This document shows positions 23,359-36,484 of a DNA stretch of 64,000 nucleotides, piece by piece. Positions within the stretch are counted from its first letter, which is position 1; each line of letters opens with the position of its first letter. Location: assembly GCF_028372415.1 (NCBI RefSeq), contig NC_092875.1, forward strand, positions 53,570,271 through 53,634,270. The letters are read 5' to 3'. Made by a program: the position numbers and the translations under genes. This DNA comes from Notamacropus eugenii (Eukaryota; Chordata; Mammalia; Diprotodontia; Macropodidae). Below the pieces are notes generated by a model. That model saw only the letters and a list, made by a program, of their open reading frames with translations. It was not told the origin of the DNA and did no database searches.

Positions 23359-26300
23359 GTAAGTAAATGCCTCTTTTCTTTCTCTTGTGCTTCCTGGGTC
23401 CTTGTCTCCCAGTTTTGGAAAAAGGTAGGAACTCATCCTCACAGTCTGAGAACAGGACACTGTTGGTGGACTTTGTAATTAGACTGCAAGAGTTGGCAGC
23501 TTCATCTGCCACATGAATTCCTGCCTTGAAGATGCTGTGATAACAGACTTTGAATGAGGAGCTACTGGGGAATTTTATACATTTCTTGTATTCCCTTGCA
23601 TGTATACCTACGATTTGCCTGTTAAAAGTGAGCTCCAGGAACACAGGGGTCATTTTGATTCTTGTCTGTGCTTGACCAGCACCTCACACTATGAGTGGCA
23701 AGAGGAGTAGCTGAAGCCTAAAATCATTGTGAAATGATGGTTTGTTTGAGCAGAACAAGTCCACAAACAGGCAGTTTGTCTGAGCCTGGGTCCCCGTCTC
23801 ATCTTGTGACAAGATATCAGGAGAGAGCCGTCTAGACCTTGATCCCTTGATATTCAATAATTCTCAGGGTGGCCACCCACCCCAGAGCAGAGGTAGGTGG
23901 CTTGCAGAGTTCTTTTGATTGTGGAAAGTGCTTGTCAAGGAGACAGTTGAGCACTGGAGAGTAATGTGAGGGGTTGTGGTTTGGTTGTGGGCAGTGGGGA
24001 ACTCTGTCCAAACGACTCCAAACTTCCCCCAACACTCTTTAGGAACACTCCAACCAACTGCTCTGCTCACAGGATTCACTAGCAAGGGCGCAGTGATACT
24101 AAGGAATCTGAGTGGGTCTGACCTGGAAAGAGAATCAGCAGAGTCCACCAGTGTGCCCATGACAGGCTCTTCCGGGAGAGATTTCATTTCAGACACTGAA
24201 ACAGAGACATTCACCATGAAAACTCTGCCAGGTACAACAGCCAATTAGGCCTCCCATCTCCCTGTAGCTACTGGAACAAGTGACCTTAGGTCTGAGACAC
24301 ACAAGACAACCATGAACTCATCCATAGAAGCCCCAACTCCACCGGAAACATCTTCTGGAGTCACCATGGGCATCACAAGCCCCACATTCTCCATGACTCC
24401 AGCAGAGTCCATATCCAACTTGGGTTCCAATGGTCCCTTAAAGATCAGCCCAAATGGAACAATTTCTTCTACATTCCCTGAAGACACAAAAGAGACATTC
24501 CCTACAGAGAGTTCCAGCAACATCCTGACTCCGTGGCACACTCCCATTGATTGATTTCATACGACTGTCTCAGCCCCAGGGATGGCAAACAGCTCTAATT
24601 TGCTTCTGTCCTCAACTCCTGCAGCCCTAGTGCTATAGGAAGCAGGCCAAGCCCAAACTTGCCTGTGAGAGAAACCACCCAGAAGAAACATAATACCCAG
24701 ATAACAGCAGAGCCAGTCTCAGCTGCCCTGTCCTCTACTCTTCCCAGCATCAACCCCACATCTTTCCATCTTTCCCATTGTAGGATCATATTCCACCCAT
24801 ACTTTTTAAAAAGCTTCTCACGTACATGCTCAGAAAAAGCTCTAAGCAAATGTTGATTGCACAGAATTCACCTTCAGCGACAATGAATGCAAAGTATGGG
24901 AGGATAATCGGGCAATAAGACAGTCTTCATCCCCTAGACACTGAATTTTGATTATGAGTATCACCTTGGGAAAGGGTGATTTGATCTTGTCAGAGGGGAC
25001 ACAAGCATTTTTTTTGATGTCTATAAAATGGCCAACAGAGGGTAAAACTGTGTCTAGCACCTTCTCAGACAACCCCAGAATCACTCACAGACAGCCCGTG
25101 TACTCTACAAGCCCAAGAGGGCCTGACAGGACCTCCGCCTCTCCTCTCAATCATGTAAGTGAAGAACTCAGCTACTGCAGGACCGTCTCCACACCCTCTG
25201 CGGAGAACATGACAAACATGGCCATGGCTGGAGCCCAGAGAAGCCCAGCTGAACCTCCTCCCCCAGACCTCAGAAAGCCCACAACCCCTGAGAAGGGCAC
25301 TCCCTCTGTTTTACCAATAACTGAATTCAGAACCAGGGACAGTGCAGAATCCCAGTACAGTCTGGGAGTCCACCAGCACTCCAGTGGGGAAGACCAGCAG
25401 ACCAGGTCACCCTGTAGCCTCAGATACCAGCACACTCATCCCAGGGAAGTTTCACCCTGCTGAGAGCACAGCTGACTTCACTGCAAGTCCTGTGGGAGGG
25501 TCCAGCCCAGAGTCAGCTGGCTCCATGACTCCATCCCACACCCCAACTTCTATAGGACCAGGCTTGGGGGAGAAACAGACTCATCTTTGGTACTGACTAC
25601 ACCATCATCTGCTGTCTCCATAACCAGCATCTCTGGGGATCTGCCTGACATAAGAACAGAGGTTCCCTGCTCCTTGACCTCAGCTGAAGCTACAGATCTC
25701 ACCAAAGTTGCTGCAGATACTATATCTGCTTTGCCACACACCTTCTGTCTTTTGTCACCAATCAGCTCCTTTGAGGTTACTTACAATGTGAAGCACATGA
25801 GCTCTAAAGTTCCTGGGAGTGAAAGCCTAAGTGTCATCCTCAGTAGCAAGTCATAGACATGGTTTTTCTGTATTCTAAGACCTCTCCCAACCAAGAGCTT
25901 CTGGGTAGTGGGAGAGCATAATACAGGTTCTTCACTGATCCCTCCATTACCTGGACCTCCTATGTCCTCAGCCACTCTTACGGGAGAGGTACCAAGTATA
26001 TTAGGGACCACTACTAGCACAACTCTACAGCTGACTGTAGCTTACAGAGTCTCATAGTGTAACAGCCCAGATGATTGGTGACATTTCTATGGCTCCTGCA
26101 GAGCACATCACAAAAGCTCAAGAATGCTGAATCCTGCTTCTTACCACGAGCAGCAGTTCCCTGACTCTCCCTGGACAATTTCCCCCTCATCTACCACAGC
26201 TGAAGCCAGAGGTCTTACCATCACTAAGACATCCACATGGCCAAGGACACTCTCTTCATCAACTCCCTGTAACCTTATCCAGAGTTACTCCCTTCACTGA

Positions 26301-26858
26301 GAACATGAACTCAACTGTCCCCAGGAAGGATGCCAAAAGTCTCATATTCAGCACTAAAATCACAGACATTGTCCCTCTTTCTCCTGTGGTCACTCTCAGC
26401 CCTGAGCTTCCAAGTACAGTATCAGAGAAAAGCAAAAATGCCCCTTGACCACTGCTTCTACTAAACTCCGCTGTTCACAGACACTAATTCTGGAGTTTCA
26501 TTGGTCACCTCTGCTGGCTCAACTTCTGTGAAGACTGCAGGAAACAAAAGAAGGAATTCTGTTTTCACAGGATTAAAACTCCTCCCAGCTTTCAGTGAAA
26601 GCAGCTAATCAGAGTTGTGACCTAGCATGATCAGGTAACAGGTCAGCAACCTGTGCACAGTCTTGATGAACTCTTTGAGGGCAAGCCTCTCAGAGAGGAG
26701 AATATGAAGTGGGATGTTCAGGGGGCTTCATCTAGCCAATAGATGGCTAGGCAGGAGATTTAAATTTGAGATAGTATAAGAAAGCTTGCATTGGTCTGCA
26801 TAATTGTAGCAGTCCCTTAGGAGCTACCCCTCCATTCAGAGGAAATGAACATTAATAA

Positions 26859-26873
26859 AAGCTTTCCTGATTT
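26859..26873. repeat. Target-site duplication of HAL1, left
   Basis: 15 bases, AAGCTTTCCTGATTT, identical to 29,520-29,534. Confidence 0.95.
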
Positions 26874-27734
26874 TTTTAAATTTTCTTTTATTTTTTTAAT
26901 AGTTTTATTTATTTTTAGATTTTGACAATCATTTCCACAAAATTTTGAGTTCCAATTTTTGCTTCCATCTCTCCCCTCCCCCCATCACATGACACCTTGC
27001 ATTCTGATTACCCCTTCCCTCAGTGAGTCCTCTCTTCTGTCAAACCCCACCCCACCACCCTTCCCTTATCCCTGTCTTCTCTCTTTTCTTGTAGGGCAGG
27101 ATAGATTTCTATGCCTCGTTACCTGTATTTGTTATTTCCCAGTTATATGCAAGAACAGTTCTCAGCATTCATTTCTACTGCTTTGAATTCCAACTTCTCT
27201 CCCTTCCTCCCTCCCTTCTCATCCCCACTGAGAAGACAAGCAATTCAATACATGCTATATAAGTGTTGTTTTGCAAAAGACTTCCATAATAGTCATGTTG
27301 TGTAAGATTAAGTATATTGCCCTCCATCCTACCCTGTCCTCCCTATTTTTTCTATTCTCTCATTTGACCTTTTCTCTTCCCAAAATTGTGTACTTCTAGT
27401 TAGTCCCTTCTCCCATTTGCCCTCCCTTCTATCATCCTCCTCACCCCACTTGTCCCCTTCTCCCCTACTTTCCTGTAGTGTAAGATAAATTTTCACCCCC
27501 AATTTAGTGAGCATGTTATTCCCTCCTTAAACCACATGTGGAGAGTAAACTTCACTTTTCCCCTCTCACCTCCTCCCTTTCCTCCTCCATTGAAAATATT
27601 TTTCTTATCTCCTTTATGAGTGATATTATGCCCCATTCCATTTCTCCCTTTCTCCTCCCAATATTTTCCTCTTTCACCCCTTAATTTAATTTAAATTTTT
27701 TTATGGATATCATCTCCTCTGATTCAACTCAACC

Positions 27735-27766
<32 letters not shown>

Positions 27767-29519
27767 AATCCTTCCACCTACTCAAATACTGAGAAAAGTC
27801 TCAAGAGTTACAAATATTGTCTTTCTATGTAGGAATGTAAAGAGTTCAGTTTTAGAAAGTACTTTATGATTTCCCTTTACTGTTTGCTTTCTCATGCTTC
27901 TCCTAATTCTTGTGGCTGAAGGTCAGATTTTCTCTTCAATTCTGGTCTTTTCATCAAGAATGCTTGAAAGTCCTCTATATCATTGCATCACCATTTTTTC
28001 CCTTGAAGTATTATACTCAGTTTTGCTGAATAGGTGATTCTTGGTTTTCATCCCAGTTCCTTTGACTTCTGGAATATCCTATTCTAAGCCCTTTGATCCC
28101 TTCATGTAGAAGCTGCCAGATCCTGTGTTATCCTGATTGTATTTCCACAATACTCGAATTCTTTCTTTTTAGCTCCTTGCAATATTTTCTCCTTGACCTG
28201 GGAACTCTGAAATTTGGCCACAATATTTCTAGGAGTTTCTCTTTTCGGGTCTCTTTCTAGAGATGATTGGTGGATTCTTTCAATGTTTATTTTGCCCTCT
28301 GGTTCTAGAATATCAGGGCAGTTTTCCTTGATAATTTCCTGAAAGATAATGTCTAGGCTCTTTTTTTGTTCATGGCTTTCAGGTAGTCCTATAATTTGTA
28401 AACTGTCTCTCCTGGCTCGCTTTTCCTGGTCAGTTGTTTTCCAATGAGATGTTTCACACTATCTTCTATTTTTTTCAATCTTTTGGTTTTGTTTTGCAAC
28501 TTCTTGGTTTATCGCAGAGTCATTAGCTTCCCTGTCCTGCACTCTCATTTGGAAAGAACTATTTTGTTCAGTGAGCTTTGAAACCTCCTTTTCCATTTGG
28601 CTAATTCTGTTTTTTAAAGCCTCCTTGTCCTCATTGGCTTTTTGGACCTCTTTTTCCAATTGAGTCAGCCTATTTTTAAAGGTGTCATTTTCCTCAGCAT
28701 TTTCTTGGTTCTCCTTTAGCAAGCTGCTGATGCTTTTCAAGCTCTTATATGACCTGATCCCATTTCATATTCATTTTAGAGGCACTGGAGGCAGAAACCT
28801 TGACTTCCTCTGATGGTATGCCTTGTTCTTCCTCATCTGAAAGGATGGAAGGGGACACCTGTTCACCAAGAAAGTAACCTTCTATGTTCTTATGTTTTTC
28901 CTTTTTTGGGGGATATTTTCCCAGCCAGTCACTTGAGGTCTGAATGCTTTGTCAAGAGGAAGGTCCTAGTGCTCTTCCTTTCCCTAGGACCTTTCTGAGG
29001 GCTGAGGTTCAGATCAGCTCCTCAATTCCCCAGAGTCTGTAAGCTGAGGTGCTGGACAATGGACCCAGGCTGCTTCCACTGCCACAGTTGCTGCCCACCA
29101 CCTGCTGTGGCTGTTGCCGCTGCCTCTGCTGCTACCTGGGTCCAGCACCAGGGGACCCCAATCCCCTCTCACCCAACTGGGAGAGGCCTCCCACATTGAC
29201 TTTTGAAGGTTTCTTTGTTGTTTTTCGGTTGAGGTGTCTGGAACCCTCGCTGGTGGCGATTCTGCTCCAGAGGCCTGTTCCAGTCCTGTTTCTGTGCCAT
29301 GTGGCCAGGACTGGGCTCCACTCAGTGTCTTGTGGGAGAAACCTTTCCTGTCCTCCTTCCAGGTTACCTTTGGCTGGAACTCTCTTTCACTCTGTCATTC
29401 TGTGGCTTCTGCTGCTTTAGAATTTGTTGAGAGTCATTTTTTACAGGTATTTTGTGGGCTGTGGGGGAAGTGCTAGAGTATATGAGTCTTTCTACTCTGC
29501 TATATTGGCTCTGCCCCCC
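26874..29519 (-). mobile_element. HAL1 (half-L1) element, near full length, in mucin region
   Basis: The 5' end (- strand) lies at about 29,519 and reads GGGGGGCAGAGCCAATATAG, like the start of the HAL1 at 44,418. ORF1 sequence on the - strand covers about 28,140-28,740 (coiled-coil phrase RLTQLEKEVQKANEDKEALK). The 3' end is at about 26,874 with a degraded A-rich tail. No ORF2 is present. Flanking copies of AAGCTTTCCTGATTT at 26,859-26,873 and 29,520-29,534 are a target-site duplication, which proves LINE-type insertion. ORF1 is open only in part. Confidence 0.95.
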
Positions 29520-29534
29520 AAGCTTTCCTGATTT
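29520..29534. repeat. Target-site duplication of HAL1, right
   Basis: 15 bases identical to 26,859-26,873. The mucin region resumes after it. Confidence 0.95.
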
Positions 29535-32500
29535 CACAACAAGTATTGTTTGTTGTTTAATGTTTCCATGTTTCTTGCATTTGGAGGCTTGTTTCTCACA
29601 AGATGGATGAGTATAGTGTCCTACATTCAGACTTAGAGGGAAGCCTAGAGCTTCTTCTGACCACTTTAGCCACAGAGACCACAGGAAGCACCGTTCTAGA
29701 CAGGGTGAGAGAAGGCATCACCTGAGCTCCTCTAGGGCTCAACACTGGAGCTGAAGAGACCTCAGACATGCCTCCTCCTCTAAGTCCAGCAGAGACTCCA
29801 AAAAGTTCTGAGGCCATGATGACTTCCAGTGACATAAGCCCTTCTTCCTTCTGGCCAGGGGGGACCACAGTGACTCCTGAGTCCGTATTGGATCAGGGTC
29901 AAGTCTGGCTGCTGTGTCCCAGGCAGACCTCTCTGAAACTCAAAGTCCTTTAATCATCACCAAAGTCTCATGGGAGAGTGACCCAGAATGCCTATTGTCT
30001 CTTACTGCCACTGAGGCCACTCAAAGAGTGACCATAACACATTTCACTCTGATCTCAGGACTGGAGGAGAGCCAGACTTACAAAGTTCCATCTCAGGAAC
30101 AGAGGCCAGTAGGACCTATCTCACCTTGTTTTATCCTTCAAAAAGACCCATGACACATGACACTAGTCGTGAGAGGGGAACATGTACTGACTAAGCACTG
30201 TCCACTCAACCAACTGAGAAATGACCTGAAACAGGCACCAGCTTAGCTCCTTTTGTTTCCTAATACTTTGGGAAATCACTGCTTTAGTACCATGGACAAT
30301 TACCTGAGGGTTTCAAAGTCAAAGCATATCTACTCTGGAGGCTAAAACTGCCCTAACAGTGGGCACTGCCCCTTCTGGGTCCTTTATCTCTCCATTTCCA
30401 AAAGGTCACAGCTTCTATCAGCATGGATAAAGAAACAGGCTCAAATGTAGCTCCTTGGGCAGCCAGCCTTCAAGAAATTTGCATTCTAAGGGGGCAGCTA
30501 ACACATATAAAGGAATGGTAGGCAATGAGTGGCAAATTGAGCTATGCATTTTGCAGGGATGGTGAGTGGGGATTCAGGGGAGTATATGGACACATAACAT
30601 TGGAGAAGAATGGCAGAGAAGATTGATCCCAGTTCCAGATCTGGAGAAGATGCAGGGGATGAAAGTATACCCACCTGGTTGAGAGTAGGGAGTGAAATGA
30701 AACATGACCTTGGATTTTATGAAATACTAGGTCAGCAGAGTTGGCCTCCAATCAGGATTGTGGATGTGCATGGCAGAACTTTATCAGGACAAAGCATGAA
30801 TCCTGTATGACTAGGCTTTGGTGTGGGCATCAGGGCGAGATGATGACAGTGTAGGTTAAAGTTCTCAGCAGGGCTCATGAAAGTGCTTTTGAGAATGGAG
30901 TGTCCATGATGGGTATTGGGGAAGAAAGTGAGGTACTGGTGATTGGGTATTATCCCCAGGCTAGAAGGAATCCTGGTGAGGGGAAAGAGATATCCCTGCC
31001 AGCATCACACAAAATACTTAGCAAGTCCTCTGTTCATTGAAGTCCCCATCTGGAGCACAGTAACACTGAAGAGGGTTAGTGGGTGTGATGGGACAAGCAG
31101 ATCAACAGTCTACCAGCATCTCCATGACTAGCTCCACCGTGAGAGATTCTACTTCAGAGACTGCAAGAGATGTAGTTGTTATGGAAATTACTCCAGACAC
31201 AACTACCATTCATGGCATTCTTCTCCCTGTGGTCATGGTCATAACTGGGCTGAGACCTAAGAAACACAGAGGAAAAATATTTGTCCCCAGAGAAACATCA
31301 GCTCCACCTGAGAGATCTCTGGAGTGATCATGAGTTCTGTAAACCTCCCATGCTCCTTCACTCATGCAGATCTCAGTCAGCCAAGGATGTAGTGAGCCTT
31401 TAAAGATCACACTAGTGATCAGGCAGGACCAGAGCCAGGTTGATCTGTTTTGTATTTCACTGCTCCAAGCACCATCCCAATAGATGGTGAAGGGGACACA
31501 AGCCCTTTCTCGGTGTCTCCTGATGGGCCAACAGAAGGTACAAACATCTAGCATCTTCCCAGGGAATACAGACACCTCTGGAAGCACTCACAGAGAGCAC
31601 ATACACTCCTCAAGCACAAGAGTAACCCTCTGGTTCGATAAGGCCTCCAATTCTTCTGTCCCCAGCCAACCTGAAGAGCCCAACTACCCCAGGACTTTGA
31701 CCTCAACCATTTTGGGAAGCATGGCAAGCATGGACATGACTGAAACCCAGACAAGCCCTGCTGAATTATCTATCCCAGAGCCCACAGAGTTCACACGCCC
31801 TGAGGTAGGCACTCCCTCCTCCACTGCACCAATGACTCAATTTAGAATCAGGGACAGTGGAAAGTTACAGAGTAGTTTGGCTTCCACCAGCAGCCCAGTG
31901 AGGAAGACCAGTGGACCAGGTAGCCCAGCAACCTCAGATACCAGTACACTCATCCTGGGGAAGTTTCATCCTGCTAATGTCACGTCAGGTCCTGTGGGAG
32001 GGTTCAGCTGAGAGCCAGCTGTCTACAGAACTTCATCCGACACCCCTGGGACTACAGAGAACAGACTTGGAGAAGAAATAGACTCATCCTCGGTATTAAC
32101 TGCACCAGCATTTGCTGTCTACATAACCACTATCTCTGGGATTCTTCCTAGACCATGAACTGGGATTCCCTTGTCCTCAGCCTTAGCTAAAGTCTCAGTT
32201 GTCATCATCACTGGGGCAGATACCATCCCTGCATGGCAAAGTATACTCTCTCTTTCAATGCTAATAACTTCATCTTGGATTTCCTGTAAGCCTGAGGACA
32301 TGAATTCAGTTGGCCCTATGTTTGTATCCATAAATCTGACCTTGAGCACTAAAATCACAAATACTGTCCCTCTTTCCTGTATAATCCCTATGAGCCCTGA
32401 GCTCCCTAGTGGCAGAGAGCAACACAGATGCCCCACTGACCAATTCCTGTCCTAAAACTCCAGTGATGTCACACAGTGCTCCCAGAGGATCATTGGTCAT

Positions 32501-33188
32501 CTCTGCTGGATTGATTCCACTAGAGAAAAAGGCTAATGTTATTCCACAGATAGACATAGAGAAAACCTTAGAGCTGCCCCTAACCACCTTAGTCCTAGAG
32601 ACCAATATTTGTCTAAAGACGACTAGAGATATCTCTAGTTCCTTGGGTTCCTCCAAGACTCTGCACCAAAACTGAAATGAGACCTTCAGTTTCTCCTGGT
32701 AATTTCTCAGGAGTGATTTTAGCAAGTTCAGTGATTGAGATTCCCAGAAAGAAAAGCTCTCCATCCAGGTGAGCCACAATGACCATGGCATCTTTTGTCA
32801 GGTACAAGTCTGGCTAGGGTGAACCAGGCTGTCCCATCTGAGACTCAAAGTCTAGGGATCCCTCAAATATTGCAGGAGAGTGGCACACAATCTGTATTGT
32901 CTCTTACTACAGCTAAAGCCTGTGAAGCAGTCTGTAACAGTGTTTACTCTGACCTCAATATTAAGAGAGACTCAGGCTTCCATGGGCACTCTCTCAGGCA
33001 TAGAAGCCTTATCTTATCCCCTCCATTAGAAAGCCCCAGGACACTACCCCTGACCCAGCCCTAACCAAGCACTCTGCCAACTGAATCACTGGAGAGTAGT
33101 CCCTAGCTCAGCTGCCTCTGTTTCTACAAAGCTACCTGAAATCACTGCAACAGCACCAGGGATAGACACCCAAGTGCAGTGGACCTGC

Positions 33189-33486
33189 TGTGGGGGCTGC
33201 CAGTTGTGAATGCTGAGAGATGGTGGAAGAAGAAAAGACACGGACCAGGCTGGGAGTGTGAAGAAGAGCTTTTCATTTATTAATCTGAGGGTCAAGGTTG
33301 ATGTAGTCTTTGACAGGCAAGCAAGCAGGATTATTCCCATGAGAACATTCAAGCAAGCAAGGTTATTCCCATGAGAACACTTTTAGTTTACTTCTTTTAC
33401 TTCCTAATCTAGTTCCTCTGGTGGGACCACTTTGGGGGACACGGTCAGGGTCAGGACAGTAGATCAGTAATATCTGGGGCTTTACA
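33189..33486 (-). mobile_element. Solo LTR of an endogenous retrovirus-like element
   Basis: About 298 bases read as an LTR on the - strand: it begins TGTAAAGCCCC (at 33,486), has an AATAAA polyadenylation signal near 33,277, and ends GCCCCCACA (at 33,189). No internal retroviral sequence flanks it. A clear target-site duplication was not found, so borders may be slightly off or the insertion may be rearranged. It is old and a fossil. It cuts off the mucin PTS region on its left side. Confidence 0.65.
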
Positions 33487-33529
33487 AAAACTACATATAG
33501 GGACAACATTCTTCAGGCTCTCTTATGAG

Positions 33530-34000
33530 TTTCAACTTACCAATCTGGGGATCCAAAAATACTTTTTTAATATTCATTCTTAAATTTTGAGTTCCAAATC
33601 CTCTTCCTCCTTTCATCCTGTCTGAAACCATTGAAAGGGCAAGCAATATGATACATATTATACATGATGAAATCATGGAAAGCACATTCTGCATTATCCA
33701 TGTTGCAGAAAAAGCAAGAAAAAAAGTGTGCCTCAATATACTCTCAAAGTTCATGAGTTCTCTCCTAGCAGGCAGATGATGGGTTTCATCATGGATCCTT
33801 TGCAGCAATCTTGTCTGAGTTTATTTTTTAAAGTAGGTAAGATTTTTCACAACTGATCATCATTTCAGTATTGGTGTTCCTGTGGATAGTGTTGTACTGG
33901 TTCTCCTCACTTCACTTGGCATCACTTCTTAGTTTTCCCAGATATTTTTGAAATCATCCTGCTCATCATATCTGAGAGCATACTAGTGTTGCTATTGAGT
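33530..34000 (-). mobile_element. L1 3' UTR fragment
   Basis: On the + strand it has TTAAATTTTGAGTTCCAAAT, then GGGCAAGCAATATGATACAT, then the ACTGATCATCATTTCAGTAT and CCAGATATTTTTGAAATCAT phrases. This is the reverse of marsupial L1 3' ends. It is truncated and diverged. Confidence 0.7.
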
Positions 34001-34658
34001 CATTTTTCAGGGGTGTCTTACTGTTCATGACCCCATTTGGGGTTGTCTTGGTCAAGAGTGCTTCACAGTTTCCTTCTCCAGCTCGTTTTTAAGATGAGGA
34101 ACTGAAGCAGACAGGGTTAACTGACATCAGAGCATCAAGCACAACTTTCACCTGCCCAGGGTCTTTGGAGTAGCCCCACTTAGGACATGGCCCTTGGGAT
34201 ATATCCTTGATATTGTCACTTTTCAAGAAATAGTCTGCCCCAAATTCCCCTTCCTTATCCTCTCCCCCATGGAATGTAAAAACACCAGAGAAGCAGGGCA
34301 CCCAAGGAACGTAGGGGCCACCTAACTCAGAATCTCTGTCTGTATTTTTCTCTAAATTGCAATCATCACTCATCAGTCCTCCACCCCAGCATCGAGCAGT
34401 GAGTATTCAGTGACTTGATTTCTCTATTCACCCATGATCTGGCATGGGACAGCAGTGATTCCTCCTCTGCATCCTATTTTAGCCCATAATCTGCCAAGAA
34501 AAGGGACAGAGGGAGCCAAAGGACAGCTTCTGGTCTCTCTGCATTTTAACCCTCAATTTACATGGGAATGTTTAATAACCTAGCCAAACAGAGTCCCTTT
34601 CTCCATTTATATAGCTTATCCAAGGTAGTTTTCATTCCTGATATTTCTCACGTTTCAG

Positions 34659-34718
34659 CTCCTGTCTTGTGCAGAGTGACAAAAAATTTCTACTCAATCT
34701 GTACACCCGATTGTTCAG
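34659..34718 (+). CDS. Candidate 20-codon linker exon, phase 1-1
   Basis: A good acceptor (ACGTTTCAG) precedes 34,659 and a GTACCA donor follows 34,718. The 60 bases are open in phase 1 (APVLCRVTKNFYSICTPDCS). Phase and length suit a mucin linker upstream of the SEA exons, though Ser/Thr/Pro content is lower than in other linkers. Confidence 0.4.
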
Positions 34719-34959
34719 GTACCAATCACCTATGTCTCTGCCCTGTCTCTTGTGTAGTCTTAATTGAAGAGTTTCTTTAGAAAGTTAACTGTAAGTGGAG
34801 GAGATGGGAGTTGGAGAGAAAGGTGGTGGTGGTGCAGGGGAGGGGAAGGGGGAATGAGAGGTCCTATCACAGATGCATAATTGGAGCCACTATGGTCAGT
34901 TCTCCTTCCATTAAAGGACTGATCAATTTCAGTTCATTATATCTTGGTGAGTTGATGGA

Positions 34960-35145
34960 TAGCAGAATGTTACAGTGAAAAGGGCATTTTTCTAAAAGTC
35001 AGGAAGACTTAGGTTCAAATCTCACCTGAGACACTAGGTAAGGAACCTTAGACACTTCACTGAATTCTCCCTGTTTCCTCACTTGTCAATTGAGGGGATT
35101 AGAAGGTTCATTCCTGGTCTAAATCTAGAATCTTATAAGATGGTG
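34960..35145 (+). repeat. SINE at the left edge of the SEA-exon array
   Basis: It contains AAGTCAGGAAGACTTAGGTT, CACTTCACTGAATTCTCCCT and TTCCTCACTTGTCAATTGAG, a MIR-core/tRNA SINE order. Its 3' half recurs in each of the next three array units, so the SINE was already in the intron when the array arose. Confidence 0.75.
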
Positions 35146-35191
35146 TACCCAAGGCTCAACCATGAGGGTTTCGGTCCTTCCCCCAAAGCAG

Positions 35192-35313
35192 TCATCAGCC
35201 TGATGGAGAATTTCACAATGGAGGTAATCATTAAAAATATGTATTCTGTGGGCAAGAGGAAACAACCAGATTCTGAGAAGTTCAAAGCAGCTGACAACCT
35301 CCTACAAAGTCTG
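35192..35313 (+). CDS. SEA-domain first exon, array copy 1
   Basis: 122 bases between a CCCCCAAAGCAG acceptor and GTGAGA donor, phase 1 in and phase 0 out, the same phases as the first SEA exon of MUC16. The frame is open. It reads LMENFTMEVIIKNMYSVGKR, then a QPDSEKFKAADNLLQSL end. Compared with the human MUC16 pattern NFTITNL...HPGSRKFN...LQGL, the start of the SEA fold and the helix before the exon end are recognisable. It keeps an N-F-T glycosylation sequon at the first strand. SEA modules sit between the mucin stalk and the membrane. An acceptor three bases further left (AAAG) is also possible and keeps phase. Confidence 0.72.
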
Positions 35314-35776
35314 GTGAGATTCATCACTTCCTGGCCTGCCTTCCTCCTGTTTGGGACTTCAGTCCACATCTATTCAGAGGTTCACTCATTCTCTCCCTTA
35401 GTTTTCATCTAGATCCCTTACCCATATGAGTTGTGGTTCTGGTAACTACATGGGATACAATCTCACCTCGCTGAGGTGAGGACACTGAGACAGATGGTCC
35501 CAGGTTGTCAGGGAGCCAGATGATGTCTGGAGGCAGTTCTTTTGATTGGCCCGATGTCACTTCTTATCCACAAAGGCAGGAAGAGTACAGGCCTTACAAC
35601 ACCAACTACCAGGGGTGTTTAGGTAAGGGAGCTTGGACACTTCACTGAATCCTCTCTGTTTCCTCACTTGTCAACTGAGGGGATTAGAAGGTCCATTCCT
35701 GGTCTAAATCTAGAATCTTTTAAGTCTGTGTACCCAAGGCTCAACCATGAGCGTTTCTCTCCTTCCCTCAAAGCAG

Positions 35777-35898
35777 CCAGCAGCCTCATGGAGTACTTCA
35801 TGATGGAATTCACCATCAAAAACATATACTTTGTGGGCAAGATGAAACAGCCAGATGGCCCAAATTTCAAAGCAGCTGAACACCTGCTACAAAGTCTG
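35777..35898 (+). CDS. SEA-domain first exon, array copy 2
   Basis: 122 bases, same acceptor (AAAGCAG) and donor (GTGAGA) as copy 1, open in the 1-0 phase. It reads ASSLMEYFMMEFTIKNIYFV, then a GKMKQPDGPNFKAAEHLLQS end. Relative to copy 1 the first-strand sequon NFT is replaced by YFM. The exon has no stop. Confidence 0.72.
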
Positions 35899-36362
35899 GT
35901 GAGATTCATCACTTCCTGGCCTGCCTTCCTCCTGTTTGGGACTTCAGTCCACATCTGTTCAGAGGTTCACTCATTCTCTCCCTTAGTTTTCATCTAGATC
36001 CCTTACTTAAAATGAGTTGTGGTTCTGGTAACTACATGGGATACAATCTCACCTCGCTGAGGTGAGGACACTGAGACAGATGGTCCCAGGTTGTCAGGGA
36101 GCCAGATGATGTCTGGAGGCAGTTCTTTTGATTGGCCCGATGTCACTTCTTATCGACAAAGGCAGGAAGAGTACAAGCCTTACAACACCAACTACCAGGG
36201 TTGTTTAGGTAAGGGAGCTTGGACACTTCACTGAATCCTCCCTGTTTCCTCACTTGTCAATTGAGGGGATTAGAAGGTCCATTCCTGGTCTAAATCTAGA
36301 ATCTTATAAGTCTGTGTACCCAAGGCTCAACCATGAGTGTTTCTCTCCTTCCCTCAAAGCAG

Positions 36363-36484
36363 CCAGCAGCCTCATGGAGTACTTCATGATGGAATTCACC
36401 ATCAAAAACATATACTTTGTGGGCAAGATGAAACAGTCAGGTGGCCCAAATTTCAAAGCAGCTGAAAACCTGCTACAAAGTCTG
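36363..36484 (+). CDS. SEA-domain first exon, array copy 3
   Basis: 122 bases, 586 after copy 2, same splice sites (donor GTGAGG) and same 1-0 phase. Protein is nearly the same as copy 2, with a KQSGGPNFKAAENLLQSL end. No stop. It lacks the NFT sequon. Confidence 0.72.

Larger units (their letters stand above)
24043..33188 (+). pseudogene. MUC16-like Pro/Thr/Ser-rich mucin region
   Basis: After a TTTAG acceptor at 24,042, the phase-1 frame gives mucin-type sequence such as PTPPETSSGVTMGITSPTFS, rich in Ser, Thr and Pro, which in MUC16 forms the O-glycosylated extracellular stalk. The same frame continues past a TAG at 24,246-24,248 to a TGA at 24,552-24,554. Mucin-like sequence then carries on in changing frames, with long readable pieces at 24,948-25,463, 25,587-25,856, 29,914-30,153, 31,484-32,011 and 32,409-32,675. 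Two diverged copies of a long unit can be followed: 24,043 to about 30,900 (minus the HAL1) and about 31,000 to 33,188. It is interrupted by a HAL1 (26,874-29,519) and ends against a solo LTR. Introns may be hidden inside, but none is proven. Confidence 0.72.

Noticed and set aside
23165-23653. 162-residue - strand open frame
   Set aside because: It has no recognisable domain and lies opposite the 40-codon mucin exon candidate, which has matching splice sites and phase.
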